NCBI RefSeq assembly: GCF_900176145.1
Contig: NZ_FWWY01000001.1
Location: 2,475,344 to 2,539,343, forward strand
DNA: 64,000 bases
Source of the DNA: Sulfobacillus thermosulfidooxidans DSM 9293
GTDB taxonomy: Bacteria > Bacillota > Sulfobacillia > Sulfobacillales > Sulfobacillaceae
Direction: 5' to 3'
Both the position numbers and the translations under genes were made by a program. Positions 26,031-34,686 of this stretch are shown piece after piece; the first letter of the stretch is position 1; each line of letters opens with the position of its first letter. Below the pieces are notes generated by a model that was not told where the DNA came from, ran no database searches, and saw nothing but the letters and a program-made list of their open reading frames with translations.

Positions 26031-27260
26031 ATGAGTCAAGAAGCCAGTCCTAGACTTGTTAAGGGAACAGACACCTTACGCGCTCGCGCGAAGCACAGCC
26101 AAGCGATGTTTATTGTGATTGTTCTCGTGGCTGGACTACCCGCGTTGCTCGAAGGATTTGATACCAGCTTATATGCGTTCGGATCTCCTTATATTCTTAA
26201 AGACATTCATGCCCACAATCTGGCTCTGTTGGGCTTAATCGGGACTGCCTATGCATTGGGTATTGCGGTGTTTAGCTTAATTGGCGGTGTACTCTTTGAT
26301 TATTTCTCGGTGAAATGGACGGTGATGATTGCCGTGGCCGTCTTTACGATTTTCACTTTGCTAACCGGTTATGCGCCGAATGTGGTGACCTTATTTTGGA
26401 TGCGGCTTTTGGTAGGATTTGGGGTAGGTATGTTTCAACCCGCGATCATTACCTTGCTCGGAGACATCTTTTTTGAGACTCGGGGCCGGGGGGTGTCCGT
26501 GTTTGCCGTGTTCTTTGGGGCCGGGGTGTTTTTCAGTCCGTATGTGATTGCGCCTTTTTTGCCGCACGTAGAGATTCCTTTTGTCATCTCAGCCCTTTTG
26601 AGTGTCCTGGTATTGACACTCTTTGCGTGGATTATCCCTCCGGTTTATAAAACCGTCACGGCCAGACGCGCGGGTTTTCGGAACATTTTCACCCGCAACG
26701 TGTTATTTTTATCCTTGTCGATTTTTCTCTTTGGCATTACCTTGTTTGGTTTCCGCAGTTATTTTTCCGATTACTTATTGTTTGGTTTGCATTTGGTCAA
26801 ATCCCAAGCGGCAACGATTGCTTCAATGGAAGGCTTAGGCGGGTTACTCTTGGCGTTTCCGCTCGGGTATCTGGCGGATAAGTGGGGTCGCAAACCCTTG
26901 GTGAGTGTCGCGTCCCTGCTGGTGATGTTAGGCAGTTTGTTTGTATTTAGTGGTATTGGACGGGTAGGCTTTTTGATTTTTGCCACATTTCTCTTTGGGG
27001 CGGGTTGGGGTGTTTATGTGGATCTCGTCTCGGCTTTGGGACAAGATTCCGTGTCGGATGTCGTTGCCGGTACGGTGACGGGGTGGCTCTTACTGGTCTT
27101 TAATGTGGGCGCTTTAGTGGGAGGACCTCTATTTGGTTTCTTACTCCATGAGGGCTATCATGAAGCGGGGATTATAGGAATTGGATTGCCAGCTGTATTA
27201 GCCTTTCTTATGACATTATGGACCCAACCGATTCGTACGAGCAATATTGTGAGTGATTAA
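26031..27260 (+). CDS. MFS transporter
   Basis: A 409-residue major facilitator with twelve predicted membrane segments. The hallmark loop 2-3 motif is altered (GGVLFDYFSVKWTV), while loop 8-9 reads GYLADKWGRKP, the classical MFS pattern. An acidic residue in helix 1 (ALLEGFDTSLYAF) recalls the aromatic-acid/sugar-acid symporter branch. ATG 26031 follows GAGAGGAGA by eight bases; an in-frame ATG at 26013 lacks a site. The substrate is unknown; the upstream M20D amidohydrolase suggests an amide or acid. Confidence 0.85.
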   Translation: MSQEASPRLVKGTDTLRARAKHSQAMFIVIVLVAGLPALLEGFDTSLYAFGSPYILKDIHAHNLALLGLIGTAYALGIAVFSLIGGVLFDYFSVKWTVMIAVAVFTIFTLLTGYAPNVVTLFWMRLLVGFGVGMFQPAIITLLGDIFFETRGRGVSVFAVFFGAGVFFSPYVIAPFLPHVEIPFVISALLSVLVLTLFAWIIPPVYKTVTARRAGFRNIFTRNVLFLSLSIFLFGITLFGFRSYFSDYLLFGLHLVKSQAATIASMEGLGGLLLAFPLGYLADKWGRKPLVSVASLLVMLGSLFVFSGIGRVGFLIFATFLFGAGWGVYVDLVSALGQDSVSDVVAGTVTGWLLLVFNVGALVGGPLFGFLLHEGYHEAGIIGIGLPAVLAFLMTLWTQPIRTSNIVSD

Positions 27261-27384
27261 AGCCGAATAAGACAGCATTTTCTGTTTTCCTTAGGTGTGG
27301 ATGAGGTCGAGACTTGGGACGTACGGACAACAACTCCCGGGTTTCGGCCTTCTTCGCGAAGCTATTGACTCTAAAAAGCGAAAA

Positions 27385-27993
27385 TTAATGCGTGATCCGC
27401 ATTTGTCCCCGTCCCACCCGAGGAATCGAAAGCAGAAACTGCTTCCACTGGTTGTGATCATGTGTCGAGGCAAAGATAATCTGGCACGCTGTTTGATAGT
27501 GGCCTTGAGAATCAAAGTCTGTGCGTAAAAGATGTAAATCCATGTGAATAACCTGGCGATCTAGAGAAATGGTTGCCGGGTGCTCTTGTTTAGGGGGCCA
27601 TGAAACGGGGAGCAAACAACGAAGGCCGGTCAGGGAGACATCGATGGTGTGCGTTTTGATAAATTGCCACGGCCAAGGACCGGTTCGGATGGTTAGTGGG
27701 AGAGACAACGAATACCTTACTGCCTGACGTTGTTCAAGACCTTGAGGTGTCAAATATTCAAAGACAGTCAATGTGCGTTCATGTTCTACCTTGTCGATAG
27801 TCACCTGCTGTTTCCAGCGGGTTTGTGTTTCTGGTTCTGTCCACCACAAAGTCAGTATTTTGGGTAAATCACTGGGAAACGGGTCATCGAGCAATATCGT
27901 AATCGACTGCTTGAAATGCCATAATATAGTACCGTGCCATTCTTGATCGGCTGCCTGAATACTGACAACTAGTCCTTTGTAAAGGCCTGCGAT
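27385..27993 (-). CDS. PilZ domain protein, probably with a non-standard start codon
   Basis: The annotated-style frame from TTG 27894 gives 169 residues. The PilZ c-di-GMP-binding signature is visible as RQAVR (RxxxR) and DVSLTG (DxSxxG). The same frame stays open upstream to a TAG at about 28010, and the extra translated stretch (IAGLYKGLVVSIQAADQEWHG...) looks like the N-terminal barrel of YcgR-type proteins. It has no ATG, GTG or TTG. AAAGGAG lies eight bases before an ATC codon at 27993, which I take as a possible start. Either this is a rare AUC start, a sequence error, or a damaged gene. It would sense cyclic di-GMP. Confidence 0.6.
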   Translation of the reverse strand: MAGLYKGLVVSIQAADQEWHGTILWHFKQSITILLDDPFPSDLPKILTLWWTEPETQTRWKQQVTIDKVEHERTLTVFEYLTPQGLEQRQAVRYSLSLPLTIRTGPWPWQFIKTHTIDVSLTGLRCLLPVSWPPKQEHPATISLDRQVIHMDLHLLRTDFDSQGHYQTACQIIFASTHDHNQWKQFLLSIPRVGRGQMRITH

Positions 27994-28227
27994 GCGAAAA
28001 ACTCCTTTCGACTAAAAATACTCTTGGGTTTTCGCCAAAAATCATCAAAATTCCTGCTTTTTCTTGTGTGTCATGCAAAATATGCGAAAAATGGTTCAGA
28101 GAAGGTATGGAAGAAAAAATCAACATAGACCATCTTAGTAGGAAAATTTCGGGCGATGGGCTCTTAATGAACGCACTTCCTGTTATCCTAAAATCCCTAC
28201 CATTTATGGAAAAGATTTCGGTCCCAT

Positions 28228-30090
28228 CTATTCCATCCATTGATCAAACCAGTGTAGTATTCGCTCAAAACGGTCTTGACGCATTTTCGGACGTCCCTGA
28301 GTCGTCATTAAATGACTCTCGCCAGGATAGATGACGTATTCCGTGGGGACATTGCGGGTTTTTAGTAACGTATATAAGGCCGAGGACTGGGACACGGGAC
28401 AGCGCTGATCGTCGAGACCTTGTAAGATTAAGACGGGGCAGGTGATGTGATGAGCATATCGTAAAGGCGAATTCTGCCACAGTTTGAGATTCGCCTCATC
28501 TGGATTATCCCACGTAATTTGACAACCTTCTAGGGTAAAGGTGTAGCCAATATCAGATGCCCATAACATATCGAGTTGATTCACCACAGGCGCCTGAATG
28601 ACAGCGGCCTTGATGCGAGAAGGCCAACGACCTGCTAGCCACGTGGCCATATAGCCGCCGTAGCTTGTGCCTATCACTCCTATTTGATCTAAAGAAGTAT
28701 GGGAATCCATAAAAAAGTCTACAATCGCCTGCCAGTCCTTTTCGTCTCGTTCTCCCCAGTGTCCTTGAAGGGACGACGCAAACTCTGGACCATAGCCAAT
28801 GCTGCCGTGGGGATTGGCCCAAATGACGCGAAATCCTAAATGGGCTAAAGCATGATAGAGGATGGTGGGCTGGTGAGTGAAGGCATTATAAGGGCCGCCG
28901 TGAATCGCTAAAATGCTTCCCCGGTAACGATGTTTCGCTTCTAAGACAAAGGTGTGAACCCGGTCTTGACCCGGGGTGTCAATCCAATATTCCTCGGGCG
29001 GACATAGGCGCTCTTCATGATGGTGTGTGAGAGTAGTCATCGTGGGCGGGGTGATGGAGACCACTTCATCAAAGTGGGTAAAATCATGGCTAATCGCATA
29101 ATATTCTTGGGTGTCTGTTCCGAGCCCTTCCACGAAGTCCCTGGTGGGAAGGGTTAACACCGCGTGTTCTCCACGGAGAGATACCGTTACCAAACGTTTG
29201 GCGCCATGAATTGTTTCAGACACTAAAATTTGGGTGGAATTGACCCATTTGAGCTGCGCTGACGCGAGACTTACCCGCCAGTCGGCCCCGTCACTGGCGC
29301 CTAACCATCCCGTTTCCGGCTGGTATAAGGGAGTCAGTGAGTTCTCACCGTCTTTGCCCACATAAAGAACAGGGGCTATAGGGGTGCCAATGGTGCCGTC
29401 TTTGCCGATGACGGCAAAATGCTCACCATGTGGAGCCCACGACATGGCCATAATGGCCCGTGGCGCGGTGATGGGAATAGTTTCTTGGGTTTTGAGATGG
29501 ATCTTGACCAGGGTGGTATCTAAGAGATCTTGGACATCTTGAGTTCGTCTTAAGGCTAAAACTGTCGGGGCCACAGGAGATAATAGGGGATGGGTATAAC
29601 CACAAAAAGCTTCGAGATAAATGGGCGAGTCTCCACTTAGCGAGAGTTGCCAAAGGGTATCTTGACCGACGAGGAAACCCTGGCCATCTCGTTTAAAGGG
29701 CAAGGTGCGAAACACCCAGATATCTTGAGGATCAGGTTCAAGATGCACGGCAACAATCACGAGACCAGTACTTTCTTGGATTGTGAATGAGCGGATCGAT
29801 CCGGGAAACTGTGCGATCTCGTCAACGTGGCCATTTAGATGGACCCGGTATAGGGACGATCCTAAATGATAAAATAGGGCGTCACCGGGTCCAAAGGTGA
29901 GACCTAAGGGCTTGCCCTTTACGTGGGTCAGGACGCTGGAATCCCCGGTGTCGGGGTTCAAGGTATGGAGTGTCGACACGTACTGATTGGCGGCCAGATC
30001 GGCACGAATTTCCCAGTAAGCCAGGAGATGCTGGCCCGGAGAATAGCACAACGAGGTTAACGAAGACCGGTCAAGAGGCGAGGATACCAT
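28228..30090 (-). CDS. S9 family serine peptidase (acylaminoacyl-peptidase/prolyl oligopeptidase-like)
   Basis: A 620-residue protein with an N-terminal beta-propeller-like region (~1-370) and a C-terminal alpha/beta hydrolase. The catalytic triad is visible: S476 in GTSYGGYM, D561 in LQGLDDQRCP and H593 in GESHLM. The oxyanion region reads IHGGPYNAFTH. S9 enzymes release short peptides or acylated amino acids in the cytoplasm; no signal peptide is seen. It is a single gene with its own start at ATG 30090. Confidence 0.85.
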   Translation of the reverse strand: MVSSPLDRSSLTSLCYSPGQHLLAYWEIRADLAANQYVSTLHTLNPDTGDSSVLTHVKGKPLGLTFGPGDALFYHLGSSLYRVHLNGHVDEIAQFPGSIRSFTIQESTGLVIVAVHLEPDPQDIWVFRTLPFKRDGQGFLVGQDTLWQLSLSGDSPIYLEAFCGYTHPLLSPVAPTVLALRRTQDVQDLLDTTLVKIHLKTQETIPITAPRAIMAMSWAPHGEHFAVIGKDGTIGTPIAPVLYVGKDGENSLTPLYQPETGWLGASDGADWRVSLASAQLKWVNSTQILVSETIHGAKRLVTVSLRGEHAVLTLPTRDFVEGLGTDTQEYYAISHDFTHFDEVVSITPPTMTTLTHHHEERLCPPEEYWIDTPGQDRVHTFVLEAKHRYRGSILAIHGGPYNAFTHQPTILYHALAHLGFRVIWANPHGSIGYGPEFASSLQGHWGERDEKDWQAIVDFFMDSHTSLDQIGVIGTSYGGYMATWLAGRWPSRIKAAVIQAPVVNQLDMLWASDIGYTFTLEGCQITWDNPDEANLKLWQNSPLRYAHHITCPVLILQGLDDQRCPVSQSSALYTLLKTRNVPTEYVIYPGESHLMTTQGRPKMRQDRFERILHWFDQWME

Positions 30091-30367
30091 GGCAGAGCCT
30101 TCTTTCTTAATTCATGTGAGAATAATTGTTATGAAGTCATCGTCGGGAACCTATACGGAATAATTTTGACAGGAATCATACACCCATTGTGATAAGTGGG
30201 CAACCAGCCGTCTAATTTTTGTGCTGCTAGCCGTCGTTTGGGTTCGGAAGAACTGGGAATCATCACACCATCTTCATCGTGTCCTATAAGCCAACATGGT
30301 GTTCCCGTATAGTTTGTTTGTCAGTAATTTTTTCTTTAGGTTATTTGCACAAAAACTTGTCCAATGA
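30091..30367. other. Intergenic region upstream of the BMP transporter promoter
   Basis: No gene seen. This is an AT-rich gap between the divergent S9 peptidase and the BMP operon, which continues into the promoter and operator described at 30368-30424. Confidence 0.4.
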
Positions 30368-30396
30368 TTGCACCCTTACCTAATTTTCTTTACTAT
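30368..30396 (+). promoter_or_regulatory. Candidate sigma-A promoter of the BMP/pseudouridine operon
   Basis: TTGCAC (30368-30373) and TACTAT (30391-30396) are separated by exactly 17 bases, about 150 bp upstream of the lipoprotein start. A perfect palindrome follows at the expected transcription start. Confidence 0.5.
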
Positions 30397-30409
30397 TAAT
30401 GGTGTTATA

Positions 30410-30424
30410 AGACATCTGATGTCT
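30410..30424. promoter_or_regulatory. Perfect palindromic operator candidate
   Basis: AGACATC-T-GATGTCT is a perfect 15-bp palindrome placed just downstream of the predicted transcription start, a typical repressor position. No GntR-type or other regulator gene is adjacent, so the cognate protein is unknown. Confidence 0.5.
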
Positions 30425-30545
30425 GCTCTCTTTATGTCCAGAAATATCCCGCCACATTAAGCGAGCAGAAGACCCATTTGAGGTATCCAACTTTCCCACA
30501 TTCCTAATTTTGTCGCGTCTTTCAAATCTTATTGAGGAGGACATT

Positions 30546-31583
30546 ATGAGAAAATCAAGTGCGCTTGCCTTGATTACGACCACCATATTTACGGGTGGTT
30601 TATTGGCTGCATGCGGAACCTCTCCTGCAGCTTCTTCCCCGGGCAGCTCATCAGCAAAAGCCAAGTCGTATAAAGTCGGATTAGTTACGGATACCGGTGG
30701 CCTCAATGATCACGGCTTTAATCATCTGGCATATCTCGGTCTGATGCAAGCGAAAAATCAACTGGGTGTCACGACATCGGTTGTTCAATCAGAAACTGAA
30801 TCGGATTATGTGCCTTTTCTGACCAACTATGCCAAGCAAGGTTACAATTTGGTCATCGCCGTGGGCTTTTTAATGGCCCAAGCTGTGCAGCAAGTATCCA
30901 AAGAATTTCCCCATACCAAATTTATGATTATTGACGATGAAGTCCCAGGCCCCAATGTGACGTCCTCTTTATTCGAAACCCAGCAGTGTGGTTATCTCGT
31001 CGGTGAGTTGGCGGGTTTGGTGCAAAAAGATCATGCCTTGCCCCATATCAATTCCTATAATACGTTGGGAGTCGTGGGCGGTGAATCGATTCCTCCTGTC
31101 AATACCTACATCGCGGGATTTTATGCTGGCGTTCATGCCGTCGATCCGTCAGCCAAGATACTCTTGAAATATACCAATGACTTTAACAATCCCAATAACG
31201 GGCAGACCTATGCTCAATCAGAAATTGCCCAACACGCAGACATTATATTTCAGGTTGCCGGAGGATCCGGACTCGGGGTGATTACCGCAGCTAAACAGGC
31301 TCATGTTTATGCGATTGGCGTCGATGCCAATCAAAATTACCTCGCTCCCAATACGGTGATTACCAGTGCAGAAAAAGGCATTCAAGTCGCTACCTTCGAT
31401 ACGATCAAAGACGGGTTGCAGGGAACGTTAAAACCGGGCGTTCAATATTACAGTTTATCCAATAATGGGGTGGGCATGGCGCCTCCGATTTCGGCTATTC
31501 CCGCAAGCATTGTCCAACAAGTGTTGCAGTCGGAAAAAGCGATTCGCTCGGGAAAAATTGTTCCCCCCACCACGATACCGTAG
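30546..31583 (+). CDS. BMP family ABC transporter substrate-binding lipoprotein
   Basis: A 345-residue lipoprotein with a signal peptide and the lipobox LLAAC (Cys23), followed by a Ser/Ala/Pro-rich linker and the BMP (basic membrane protein/PnrA) fold. KVGLVTDTGGLNDHGFNHLAYLGLMQA is the characteristic nucleoside-binding start of the family. GVDANQN and YSLSNNGVGM are also typical. PnrA-type proteins bind purine or pyrimidine nucleosides outside the membrane and deliver them to the ABC permease. GAGGAGG precedes ATG 30546. The gene is separated from its ATPase by an insertion sequence that begins seven bases after the stop codon. With psuG/psuK in the operon, pseudouridine is the likely ligand. 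Confidence 0.85.
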   Translation: MRKSSALALITTTIFTGGLLAACGTSPAASSPGSSSAKAKSYKVGLVTDTGGLNDHGFNHLAYLGLMQAKNQLGVTTSVVQSETESDYVPFLTNYAKQGYNLVIAVGFLMAQAVQQVSKEFPHTKFMIIDDEVPGPNVTSSLFETQQCGYLVGELAGLVQKDHALPHINSYNTLGVVGGESIPPVNTYIAGFYAGVHAVDPSAKILLKYTNDFNNPNNGQTYAQSEIAQHADIIFQVAGGSGLGVITAAKQAHVYAIGVDANQNYLAPNTVITSAEKGIQVATFDTIKDGLQGTLKPGVQYYSLSNNGVGMAPPISAIPASIVQQVLQSEKAIRSGKIVPPTTIP

Positions 31584-31589
31584 ACCTTT

Positions 31590-31607
31590 GAGGATTTTTC
31601 ATAACTC
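31590..31607 (+). repeat. IS terminal inverted repeat, left
   Basis: GAGGATTTTTCATAACTC, matching the reverse complement of 33097-33114 at 17 of 18 positions. Confidence 0.9.
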
Positions 31608-31770
31608 GACGAAGCACGACTGTGGATAACTGTCCCTTCCAATGATGACACCCTTCTCAACGTTCTGACACGGGTTCGGAAAGGATGATTCTCGCGCCAT
31701 GGCAATACGATGCCCGGCGAACGACCCCGGATCGCTCGCCTCACCGCCGAGGCGTGATAGGAGCGGAATG

Positions 31771-32961
31771 CTATGAAACGGTGGAAGCCAGCACCGTCGC
31801 GGCCAAGGCAATGACTGCGAAGAGATGATGGGTATGCACCTTTCGTCGTCCGCGCACGCGGACGGTGCGGAGATTCAGTTGTTCCTTCAGGTAGCTGAAG
31901 GCCCGTTCCACGCTCGTCCGCAAGTTATAGAGGGCATCCCATGTCGCCGTTCCGCGCACGATGCGCCCCACTTCGCGGGGATTGTCAGCAATCGCCATTT
32001 TCTGGACATAGCCATAGTTCGAGGGGGAACACCATGCCATGCCCATGGGACACTCGACATGTCCTGTCGCATGGGGACATCGAAACTTTTGGGTCTCCGT
32101 GGTCGCATCATAGCCCGCTAACGTCAGCGGGTAACCCATGGAACAGGTTGGACGCCCCAGGGTGTTGCGACCCTCGGGTGCCTCACCCCCGTGGCGATTG
32201 AGCGGGATAATGGGAATCAGTCCTTGCGCATGGAGATCCTGATACAGGGTCGCCTGATCGTACCCGGCATCGAAAATCGCCACCTGCTGCCCCATGTTCC
32301 GGTCGGTGGTGATCTGGACCAGCGGTCGGGCCATGTTCACGTCATGCACCATGGCTGTCGTGGTCAGCGCAGCCAACGGAAAGAGGCTCCCGGCCGCCAC
32401 CGACAGATGCAACTTGTAGCCGAACCACCGATATTTCTGGCCCTTGGGCCCGGTCTTCATCCCCCAACTAGCCCGCTCGAGATCTTGCGCGTCGGCATGC
32501 CGACGCGTTTTCTCATAGGCGGGGATGTCGGACGCATCATACGCCGCCACGTCATCCGGTACGAGATGGCGTTCCCGTGCCGTCTCAACGAGTTGGGCAT
32601 GGATGACTTGAAGGCTCGTACAGCGACTCAATTGGTTAAACAGACGCGAGAAGGTCGCCGCCGAGGGGACATCGGATTTCCCGCGATAGCCGACAATCCA
32701 GCGGAACACGGGATCGCGGCGCAGGCGAGCCCGTAAGGCTTCGGTGGTGGGAATTTGCTCCACCGCTTTCGCTATATAAGCGCGGATCATGGTCGGTCGA
32801 TCATGCTGTTCCGGGCGGCCCGTGCGGGCCGGTGGTGGTAATGCCGCCAATGCGGGGCTGAGGGGTACCTGATCTAAAATTCGCTGCAACTGGTCATCCC
32901 ATTCGGTATCTTTTATCCAATCCTGCAGGGAAAAGAACGATGCTTGGCGAATAGAGTACAT
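31771..32961 (-). CDS. DDE transposase of the insertion sequence
   Basis: A 396-residue DDE transposase. The N-terminal region with a 'TRAYIAKAVEQIPTTEALRARL'-like pattern resembles DUF772, and the catalytic residues are seen as AAYDASDIPAYE (Asp), AIFDAGYD (Asp) and YNLRTSVERAFSYLKE (the Y-x2-R-x3-E-x6-K signature of IS4/IS5-type elements). It is intact and close in length to IS5/IS1182 relatives, so the element is probably active. GAGGAGG-like bases precede ATG 32961. Confidence 0.85.
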   Translation of the reverse strand: MYSIRQASFFSLQDWIKDTEWDDQLQRILDQVPLSPALAALPPPARTGRPEQHDRPTMIRAYIAKAVEQIPTTEALRARLRRDPVFRWIVGYRGKSDVPSAATFSRLFNQLSRCTSLQVIHAQLVETARERHLVPDDVAAYDASDIPAYEKTRRHADAQDLERASWGMKTGPKGQKYRWFGYKLHLSVAAGSLFPLAALTTTAMVHDVNMARPLVQITTDRNMGQQVAIFDAGYDQATLYQDLHAQGLIPIIPLNRHGGEAPEGRNTLGRPTCSMGYPLTLAGYDATTETQKFRCPHATGHVECPMGMAWCSPSNYGYVQKMAIADNPREVGRIVRGTATWDALYNLRTSVERAFSYLKEQLNLRTVRVRGRRKVHTHHLFAVIALAATVLASTVS

Positions 32962-33096
32962 GGTGAGTTCCTCCTCTTGGCTTGTTTGGTTGGGTAACTA
33001 AAACTTCGCCAGGGATGGTAGGAACTCCTTTTTGCGTCCGATTCAGGGGGAAATATTTTCTCTCAGGCTACAGACCCCTTGGGAGTCGCGGGTTTT

Positions 33097-33114
33097 GAGT
33101 TATGAAAAACCCTC
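33097..33114 (-). repeat. IS terminal inverted repeat, right
   Basis: The reverse complement reads GAGGGTTTTTCATAACTC. It is followed directly by the CTTT target duplicate. Confidence 0.9.
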
Positions 33115-33162
33115 CTTTGAGAATTATCCGATTTGAGCGGGCCGCACTAAGGAGGACGAATC

Positions 33163-34686
33163 ATGGCCCAACTTGATGTGAACGATGTGACCAAACATTT
33201 TGGATCACTTATCGCTAATGATCACATTTCCTTTTCGGTAGATTCAGGGGAAGTGTTGGCTATCCTTGGGGAGAATGGTGCGGGCAAATCGACCCTGATG
33301 AAAATTGTGTCGGGCTTCTTGCGGCCGGACACGGGTAGTGTGATGGTCAATGATCGAAGCCTTCGGTTAGGAGACCCGCAGGCGGCCATTGCTGCCGGTA
33401 TTGGGATGATCCATCAACATTTCATGTTGATCAACAAGATGACCGTGATGGAAAACCTGATTTTGGGACATGAACCCAAAACATTTTGGGGTCAGCTGGA
33501 TAAAGGGCGAGCTGAGCGCGAAGTCCGCGAACTAGCCGACAAATTTGGGCTTGATATTAATCCTTCGAGTCTCGTCGAAAATTTAACGGTGGGCGAGCAA
33601 CAACGGGTAGAAATCTTAAAAGCGTTCTACCGCGGAGCAAAAATTCTTATTCTCGACGAACCCACAGCCTTGCTGACGCCACAAGAAACCCTGGGATTAT
33701 TTCAATCGATCCTTGAATTTGCCCAAATGGGACTCTCAGTGGTTTTTATTAGTCATAAATTAGATGAAGTCTTAACCATTTCCGACCGGGTTCTGGTGAT
33801 TCGCCGAGGACGGGTTGTTGATCAGACCTTCACAAAAGACACGGATGCACAAAGACTGGCCCGGATGATGGTGGGGCGGGATGTGAATCTGACCATGACC
33901 CGCACGTACCAGGGCACAAGCGATCCCGTTTTGCGTCTTGAGAACCTATGGCTTCGTGCTACGCCATCAACTCATTCACTGGGCCCGATAACCTTTACAC
34001 TCCATAAAGGAGAAATTTTGGGTGTAGCCGGTATTGAGGGCAATGGGCAGCAAGAGCTGGCCGAAAGTATCGTGGGGATAAGAGAGCTAGATGACGGTGA
34101 GATGTTGTTGAATGGAATGCCTATCGAAAAGCTCTCGGTCAGGAAGCGGCTTGAGGCGGGCATTGGCTACGTGCCAGCAGACCGGCAAGAAGAAGGATTA
34201 GTGCTGGATTTAAAGATTTGGGAGAACTTTATCTTGCGGGATTATTACCGGCATCCTTATCGACGGGGCATGGGGATTGATCAGCATGTGGCCAAGCAAC
34301 ACGCCGAGGCGGCTGTCAAGGCTTTTGATATCAGGCCGGGGAATATTGAATTACCATGCCGGGCATTATCGGGAGGTAATCAACAAAAGTTATTATTAGC
34401 CCGAGAAATAAGTCGAAAACCGCACATTCTCGTGATTTCCCAACCGACGCGGGGACTCGATGTGGGAGCTATCGAATATGTTCACCAGCAGTTAATCGCC
34501 TTGGCAGCGGCCGGAACCGCCATTCTTCTTATTTCATTGGAATTAGATGAGTTAATGCGGTTGTCTGATCGCATTGTCGTCCTCTTTCGGGGTCAAATTT
34601 CTGGACAGGCTGAACGTCATGCTTTTAATCGCCAACAACTCGGACTCTGGATGGCGGGACAACAACCCAAGGAGCTTGTCTTATGA
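33163..34686 (+). CDS. ABC transporter ATP-binding protein, duplicated domain (BMP/nucleoside type)
   Basis: A 507-residue protein with two ATPase modules. The first has a full Walker A (GENGAGKST), a signature-like LTVGEQQRVEI and Walker B (ILILDEPTA). The second has a degenerate Walker A (GIEGNGQQEL), the signature LSGGNQQKLLLAREI and HILVISQPTRGLD, the pattern of YufO/RbsA-type proteins. It powers nucleoside import with the two permeases that follow. AAGGAGGA lies before ATG 33163. Its stop overlaps the next start by four bases. The insertion sequence upstream probably reduces transcription from the lipoprotein promoter. Confidence 0.9.
   Translation: MAQLDVNDVTKHFGSLIANDHISFSVDSGEVLAILGENGAGKSTLMKIVSGFLRPDTGSVMVNDRSLRLGDPQAAIAAGIGMIHQHFMLINKMTVMENLILGHEPKTFWGQLDKGRAEREVRELADKFGLDINPSSLVENLTVGEQQRVEILKAFYRGAKILILDEPTALLTPQETLGLFQSILEFAQMGLSVVFISHKLDEVLTISDRVLVIRRGRVVDQTFTKDTDAQRLARMMVGRDVNLTMTRTYQGTSDPVLRLENLWLRATPSTHSLGPITFTLHKGEILGVAGIEGNGQQELAESIVGIRELDDGEMLLNGMPIEKLSVRKRLEAGIGYVPADRQEEGLVLDLKIWENFILRDYYRHPYRRGMGIDQHVAKQHAEAAVKAFDIRPGNIELPCRALSGGNQQKLLLAREISRKPHILVISQPTRGLDVGAIEYVHQQLIALAAAGTAILLISLELDELMRLSDRIVVLFRGQISGQAERHAFNRQQLGLWMAGQQPKELVL

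Larger units (their letters stand above)
31590..33114 (-). mobile_element. Complete insertion sequence (IS5/IS1182-like), 1525 bp
   Basis: Near-perfect 18-bp terminal inverted repeats (GAGGRTTTTTCATAACTC) mark 31590-31607 and 33097-33114, differing at one position. CTTT is repeated on both sides (31586-31589 and 33115-33118), a four-base target duplication. It holds a single full-length transposase. It is inserted between the BMP lipoprotein stop and the ATPase gene of one operon and looks recent. Confidence 0.9.
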
